This document shows, piece by piece, positions 58,381-64,000 of a stretch of 64,000 nucleotides of DNA. The notes under the pieces were generated by a model, which made no database searches, was not told the origin of the DNA, and saw only the letters and a program-made list of their open reading frames with translations. Origin of the DNA: Petunia secreta (lineage: Eukaryota > Streptophyta > Magnoliopsida > Solanales > Solanaceae). Position 1 is the first letter of the stretch. Each line of letters begins with the position of its first letter. The DNA lies in the NCBI GenBank assembly GCA_029990175.1, contig JARKIP010000021.1, positions 22,201,501 through 22,265,500 on the forward strand, in the 5' to 3' direction. The position numbers were made by a program, and so were the translations under genes.

Positions 58381-58675
58381 TTTTTTTTTTTTTTAGAAAC
58401 ACGATTTGCATTAATAAGAAATTACAGAGGTTACATAAAATGTTCATGTGGATACCGATGGGATCCATATCATGAGCATTAGAGTTGTTAATATTAAACA
58501 TAGGAATGGCATTAAGCACATTCAAGTTTTCTAAGGTAGATAAAGCATTACAATTACTATCCTAAATGGAGGTGACAAAATGTGTGCCTACACTATCTTC
58601 CAACAATGTTTGCTGGACAAAATTAGGCGACACTTCATAGTGGATGGTAGAGTTTGGATTGGACTGGTTGGGAGC

Positions 58676-59087
58676 TCATTTTGCCAATAAGTGTGCAACC
58701 CTATTCCCTTGACGAAAGTTATGGCGGATTGTTGGCATTTCCAACTTGATCATCACTGATATGCAATTTGCAACAATAGAAAAATAAGCACGGGTAGGTT
58801 TTTCTAATAAGTTGATTATATTATTAGAATCAGTTTCTACTTCAATTAGAACAAGATTTTGTTGAATAGCCAAAGATAGACCATGTTGTAAAGCCAAGAG
58901 TTCGGCATGTGTGATTTAGACCATAAACTGGTTGGTGGAACCCTAGGATCCAATCTCCTTTGCAGTTTCTAAATATGCCCCCTATATTGGCCTTATTATT
59001 TTGAGTTTTAAAAGATCCATCTATATTCAATTTAATAACACCTTGCTTAGGTGGGTGCCATTTTACCTTTATATTCCTAGTACGCAC
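58676..59087 (-). pseudogene. LINE RNase H remnant
   Basis: 59087-58900 encodes KVKWHPPKQGVIKLNIDGSF..GGIFRNCKGDWILGF (start of RNase H, first Asp). After a frame change near 58910, 58897-58676 encodes LVLIEVETDSNNIINLL and MPTIRHNFRQGNRVAHLLAK. These are the last domain of the LINE ORF2. Confidence 0.88.
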
Positions 59088-59203
59088 ATGCCCAGGCTAT
59101 TGCAGTAAGAGTTTGAATTCATTAGTCTTTTGATGAACCGGGTCGAGGACAAAGCATTATTTAGATTATAGATATTGTTATGATTATGGTTAAGCCATAA
59201 ATT

Positions 59204-59656
59204 CTATAATGCAAATGACAAAAACTCAATCCAAGTGGAAAACTCTGATTTTGTAGGATAGGATCTTTCCCTTAGCATCTTTAACCAATCATGACTTTCA
59301 GGGATGTCCAGTGTGATAGAATAGCTCGTCCAAAAGGATTTAGCCAAGGAACATCCCAAGAAAATATGAAACAATGTTTCAGAATCAGTTTTGCAATTTG
59401 GACAAATATAATCAATATTGATACCAATTCTATGGAGATAGGATCTGGTAGGAAGCCTATCATGTTGACATTGCCATAAGAAATACTTAATTTTATTTAG
59501 AGTATCCACTTTCCAAATCCAATCAAAGTCATTACCATTAGTCAAATGAGTGTCAATTAAATTATAAGTTGAGCTAAGATAAAAGATACCATTACTATTA
59601 AGGCTCCAAATAGGATAATCTATTTTCATAGGTGACATAGAGGATTGGGAGCACAA
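59204..59656 (-). pseudogene. LINE zf-RVT region
   Basis: Contains YPIWSLNSNGIFYLSSTYNL, WKVDTLNKIKYFLWQCQHDR, LPTRSYLHRIGI and a C-x2-C..H..C pattern (ICPNCKTDSETLFHIFLGC), the zinc-binding region that follows RT in plant L1-type LINEs. Confidence 0.85.
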
Positions 59657-60369
59657 GAAAAAACTCCTAATATCATCAGGAAGATCAAAATAAATATTAG
59701 AGAGGTCCCAAGCATAATTATTAGTTAGATCAGCAACCTTAGTATTAATATCACCAATAGTTAGGGGGCCACTGATTTGGCTTCTAAGTGACTGCCTATT
59801 AGGGAGCCAACATTGACCCCATAAGGAAGTGTTTCTATCATTTCCTACGATCCAGTGGGTGTATTTATTACAAAGTAACCAACCTTTTTTAATACTAGCT
59901 CAAATAAAAGAATAATGAGACTTGGTGGGAGGTCTTTGTAAATATTTTCCACTAATGGTCTTGACCCAAAGAGTGTGAGGGCTTGTTAAGAATCTCCAAG
60001 CAAGGCCAGTAAGCATAGCTGTGTTTTTAGTATGAGCTTTGGTTATGGAAAGACCACCTAGATGCTTAGGCTTAGTAATGGTATCTCAAGGTAGAAGATG
60101 GAGTTTTTTTTTTTTTTTTGGTCAGAGGTGCCCCAAATAAAATTTCTTTGGACTTTATTAATTATTTTCAAGGTTTTAGCTGGATATTGCATGATGTTGT
60201 GAGGAATAATGTTGACAGTATATTTTACCAAGTTAACCAGCAAAATTCAGGAAATTTGTTTTCCAGCTCGAGAGCCTTTTTTGAAGGTTATCAATAAGAA
60301 ATTGGTAATCACAATGCTTAGCTTTATGATCTAAGATTGGGAGATCTAAGTATTTTCCATAGTGATTAC

Positions 60370-60925
60370 CTACTCGAATGTTAAGAATGGTTCCAAGGTG
60401 ATAGCCAAAAAAGCATTAACGTTCTTAGAAAAAATAATTTTATACTTTGTATTATTGACCTTTTCTCCTGACATGTCACAAAATAGGTCTAAGGTTGCTT
60501 TAATAGTTTTAATTGATTTTTCATTGGTTTTAGCCATGAAGGTTAGGTCGTCCGCAAATAGGAGATGACAGAGGTCAGGACCCTTAGAGGACGTTTTAAT
60601 TGGATCCCAAATATTCATATCCATATTATGATTTATATAAAAAGAAAGAATCTCTAAGCATAGAGTAAAAATATAAGGGGACATTGGATCACCCAGTCTA
60701 ATGCCTCTCGTAGAGTTGAAAAATTAGGTTTTTGATCCATATACTAATGGATATAATAGAGGATGTTACACAAGATATGATTAATTTAGATATATTAGGA
60801 GGAAATTTAAAGAAGGCTAACATTGTGCGGATGAAGGACCATTCAAGCCTATCAAAAGATTTTTCTAGATCTATTTTGATGATCATATCCCCTTTGGCAC
60901 CTTTCATTTGGGCAAATTTATGCAT
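60370..60925 (-). pseudogene. LINE reverse transcriptase remnant
   Basis: Two open pieces: 60925-60698 with KGDMIIKIDLEKSFDRLEWS (RT palm, first Asp), and 60684-60370 starting MSPYIFTLCLEILSFYI and containing LCHLLFADDLTFMAK, the FADD catalytic box usual in plant LINEs. A frame change separates them near 60690. A more upstream piece lies at 61540-61343. Confidence 0.88.
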
Positions 60926-61542
60926 AATTTATTGGATAATAATAGCATTATCCGAAGCTCTCTATTTTTAAGAAAACTTGTTTGACAAGGGGTAATAAAA
61001 GTATTAAGGTAAGGCTTGATATGATTTGCAATAATTTTGGTAACAATTTTGTAAATTGTGTTACAATGTCCTAGGTCTTAAATTTCTAATGTTAACAACA
61101 TTTTTGAATTTGGGGAATAGGTGAAGATAAGTGGAATTAAAATGCTAAGGAATAATACAATTTTTGAAAACCTGGTGACAAAAAAATTTTAACTGAATCT
61201 CCAATAATGTCTCAATATTTTTGAAAAAAAGGTGGATACCATCTGTCTCAGGGACTTAATAGGGTTTAAACGAGAAGACGACATTAGTAATTTCATCATC
61301 TATCAAGGGTATATCAAGACTGGAGAGGTCAGTATTGGAATACTATAAGGCAGCCTCCTTCAAGGGGTGAATATGACTGGTGGAGTGGCTTGTGGTGAAG
61401 AGGCGCTCAAAATAGTTTATTACATGATTATTCACCTCATTTGGTTCAAATATTAAATTATCATTGTCATCCTGAAAGTGGGTGATTTTTTTTCCTCCTA
61501 CGATTAAGAGTTGTGACATGGAAAAATTCTGTATTAGCATCC

Positions 61543-63952
61543 TGAAACGACCTTAGGTAGTCGTTTTGGGAGTTAGGACTCCGATTGACGTGTCAACAAT
61601 CTTAAAAGATCCGTAAGGTCCATTAGGACATGTCTGTAAAATTTGAGCTAAACCGGACCTCGTTTGGTAGGTATCGGAAGAAGGTTTCAGTTTTCATTAT
61701 CGGTAAATCTTAAAAGAGGCTTTCGAGCTCGATTTGGGCGAATGAGCTTTGATACGAAATCTGAAAGCGTCGTTAGATTCATATGGTCATTTTTGACCTG
61801 TATGAACCTTCAGAAGTGAATTCCGATGTCATTTGGATAGTTTCCGCTAAAGTACCGAAAGTTAATAATTTGATCTCTTTCTGTTTAATTCGTATCTCGA
61901 GTTTCGAGATCCGTCTTAGCGAGTATGTCATATAAATTTTGTATAACTTGCTTGAGAAATTTGGGATCATTCCGAGTTTCGCAGGGTTCCATTTTAATTT
62001 TCGTCACAGTAGCAAATTTTCCCAAAAAGAAGAAGAAGAAAATAATGGAATTGAGAGGTGGTGGCTAAGGGATAAAATACTTTAGCTTAAATCTAAAGGA
62101 ACACAAGGAAACAAAAACAAAAGAGAAACAAGGAAATACAAACCGAAAGAGAAACATAAAACGAAACAGAAACAAGGAAACGAAAAGAGAGAAAGGAAAG
62201 GAAAATGAGAAGAAAAAAATAGAATTTTCACCCCCAAATATCCAGGCAATGATGTTAATTTATCATTTTAGTTTATTACATGTGTTTGAATATATTTTAA
62301 TTGAGAAATTTAGGATCATTCCGAGTTTCATAGAGTTCCGTTTTAATTTTCGTCACAGTAGTAAATTTTTCCAAAAAAAAAAATAATAATAATAGGTGGT
62401 GGGTAAGGGATAAAATACTTTAGCTTAAAGTTAAAGGAACACAAGGAAACAAAAACAAAAGAGAAACAAGGAAACACAAACCGAAAGAGAAACATAAAAC
62501 GAAGCAGAAATAAGGATAACGGAAAGAGAGAAAGGAAAGGAAAAGGAGAAGAAAAAAATAGAATTTTCACCCCCAAACATCCAGACAATGATGTTAATTT
62601 ATTATTTCAGTTTATTGCAGGTATTTTAATATATTTTAACGGTAGAAATCGATAGTTTAAAGGATTAATTGGACCTCAATAATGGAATTGATTATATATT
62701 CAAACTCAAAGAGTTATGGGCAACCCATAAATGTAATTTATTTAGGATTTGGTTATGTAATTTTGAACCATATACATAGACCTAGACTGCATATCTCGTA
62801 TGCGGATCGCATGTCGGGTTCCTGACCGGATTGTTCTAAGACGTAAGAAATGAAGCATTTAGCCTTATTTGATATATTTTTCTGCTTATTGAATCCAGCG
62901 GGATCGTTTTCAGTGAATCCAAAGGACAAAGCGGTTGTTGAGTAGCAGTGCTAACTTTGGAACAAGGTAACTGATATTATCCATTTTTTTTTATGGCCTT
63001 TGGCCTTGTGGATATTCTACCACATGTTTCTTACGTGTTTAGCTACCGATAGGCGTACTTATTACGCCTTAACGTTGGATTTACATTGTATATTATATGT
63101 TGTGCCCTATTGTTGGTATTGCATTGATCATATGAGCATTGTACTCCAGTTATGAGCTTGATATGTGCTTCACGGTAGTCGATAAGGGTCCCGCACTATT
63201 GAAGGGTTATTACTGCATATACTTCTCGGCAGTCGATGAGGATCCCATGCCGGTGAAGGGTTATTATTACATATATCTCCTGGTAGTCGATGAGGGTCCC
63301 ATGCCGGAGATAGGTGTCGGGCACATGTGACCCCATTGCATCATCATACACTCATTTCATATCTTTATATGTTTTTTGTGAGCTGTATGGATTTGTTGCA
63401 TTGATTATTTGTGAATGACTTATCTGGTTGACTTGTATGACTTCTGTTTCCCTGGCTACCGCAGCTATTTTTCGAGGTCGCTAGTTTGTCCTCACTTATT
63501 GAGTCCTTATGACTCACTCCCTATCCGTTCTTATATTTTCTTTTCTTTCGTCAGATTCTGCTCCAAGACCTACCCAGCCGCGTCGTGATTGATGAGCGGT
63601 ACGTTCTCAGTTGTCTACGGTGAGCCATCTTGTTCATTGAGACCACCAGCTGTGGGTATTGTAGTTTATCTTATTTTTGCTCCCCTAGAGAGATGTCTAT
63701 ATCTTTTGAACTTCTTAGATGTCTGATCTGGAAACCTCTAAACCTGTGTATTTTGGGTAGTCGGTTGTATTATTCAGACAGCTTGTATATATGTATGTCC
63801 TTGGAAATTATCTTGTTGTGTTAAGGTTTTCATTTTGCTTTCAAGGTAATTCTACGCCATTTATATCGATTCAGACAATAGGGTTCGCTCGACAGGTCTA
63901 GGAGAGGTAGTCGAGTGCCCACACGTCCTAACCAAAAATTCGGGTCGTGTCA
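61543..63952 (+). mobile_element. Long LTR-like repeat, copy C (full-length, solo)
   Basis: Starts TGAAACGACC and ends GGTCGTGTCA, an imperfect inverted TG..CA terminus, 2.4 kb in all. It is homologous through its length to copies A and B (6780-11326) but lacks the GAGTATTCCGCC array. Instead it has a different short repeat (CAGTCGATGAGG.TCCC.TGCCGG, three copies at 63170-63310) and a ~349-bp tandem duplication. No target-site duplication is visible: the flanks are CATCC and AAAAA. It may be a solo LTR or an LTR of an element extending past the window. Confidence 0.7.
61952..62640 (+). repeat. 349-bp tandem duplication inside copy C
   Basis: The stretch beginning TTGAGAAATTTGGGATCATT at 61952 is repeated from 62301 (TTGAGAAATTTAGGATCATT), including the purine-rich AAACAAAAACAAAAGAGAAA block. 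Copies A and B have a single version of this region. Confidence 0.85.
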
Positions 63953-64000
63953 AAAAAACACTATATGTTGAACCAAAATGACCTTCCTCGTTCAATTACA
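63953..64000. other. Right flank of copy C
   Basis: Only 48 bases. It should be the continuation of the interrupted LINE if copy C is a simple insertion, but no LINE motif is recognisable in this short piece. Confidence 0.3.

Larger units (their letters stand above)
58381..61542 (-). mobile_element. L1-type LINE, minus strand, interrupted by an LTR
   Basis: The T-run at 58380-58394 is the poly(A) tail of a minus-strand LINE. Reading from right to left are: the linker DANTEFFHVTTLNRRRKKNH (to 61541), RT, a zinc-finger region and RNase H. The LINE is cut at 61542 by the LTR-like repeat that starts TGAAACGACC, in the middle of the GDANTEFFH motif, so its endonuclease end is missing from the window. 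Stops and frameshifts are frequent. The 349-bp insertion at 19016 is from the same family. Confidence 0.9.

Overview
This is a nuclear plant window, most likely from a Solanaceae species such as Nicotiana, Solanum or a relative. The evidence is AT-rich DNA with spliced genes using GT..AG introns, SINEs that read like the solanaceous TS/SolS families, Stowaway MITEs, Mutator-like elements, and nested LTR and LINE retrotransposons. The family assignment rests on recognising these repeats by eye, and no database was searched.

Only two host genes are well supported, and they converge. A three-exon 2-oxoglutarate/Fe(II) dioxygenase lies on + (38073-39848, 370 aa). It looks like scopoletin 8-hydroxylase (S8H), a coumarin-pathway enzyme tied to iron acquisition. 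A WD40-repeat protein lies on - (40645-58028). I assembled it from 18 exons; every junction is GT..AG and the reading frame is unbroken for 485 aa. Its 17.4 kb length comes from transposons in the introns, mainly a Ty1/copia element (45746-50846) that landed inside a SINE in intron 12.

The rest is layered mobile DNA. 3.7-4.8 kb: a decayed Ty3/gypsy gag. 6.8-11.3 kb: two tandem copies of a long LTR-like repeat with a minisatellite; a third copy at 61.5-63.95 kb interrupts a LINE. 11.7-18.06 kb: an old Tat-type gypsy element lacking recognisable RT and integrase, with an antisense ORF. 19.0-19.4 kb: a 5'-truncated LINE with a target-site duplication (TSD). 19.55-25.81 kb: a minus-strand copia element with matching 5-bp TSDs, whose primer-binding region resembles the 5' half of tRNA-Ile and carries a nested solo LTR. 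25.9-27.2 kb: a fold-back element between identical 104-bp direct repeats. 32.5-36.5 kb: three Mutator-like elements with 9-10 bp TSDs, two of which carry minisatellites and have overlapping target sites. 58.4-61.5 kb: a minus-strand LINE.

I see no gene cluster or operon-like system. The most unusual signals are the tRNA-half-like primer region, the overlapping Mutator target sites, the identical 104-bp flanks, and a long-LTR family that expanded different internal repeats in different copies.
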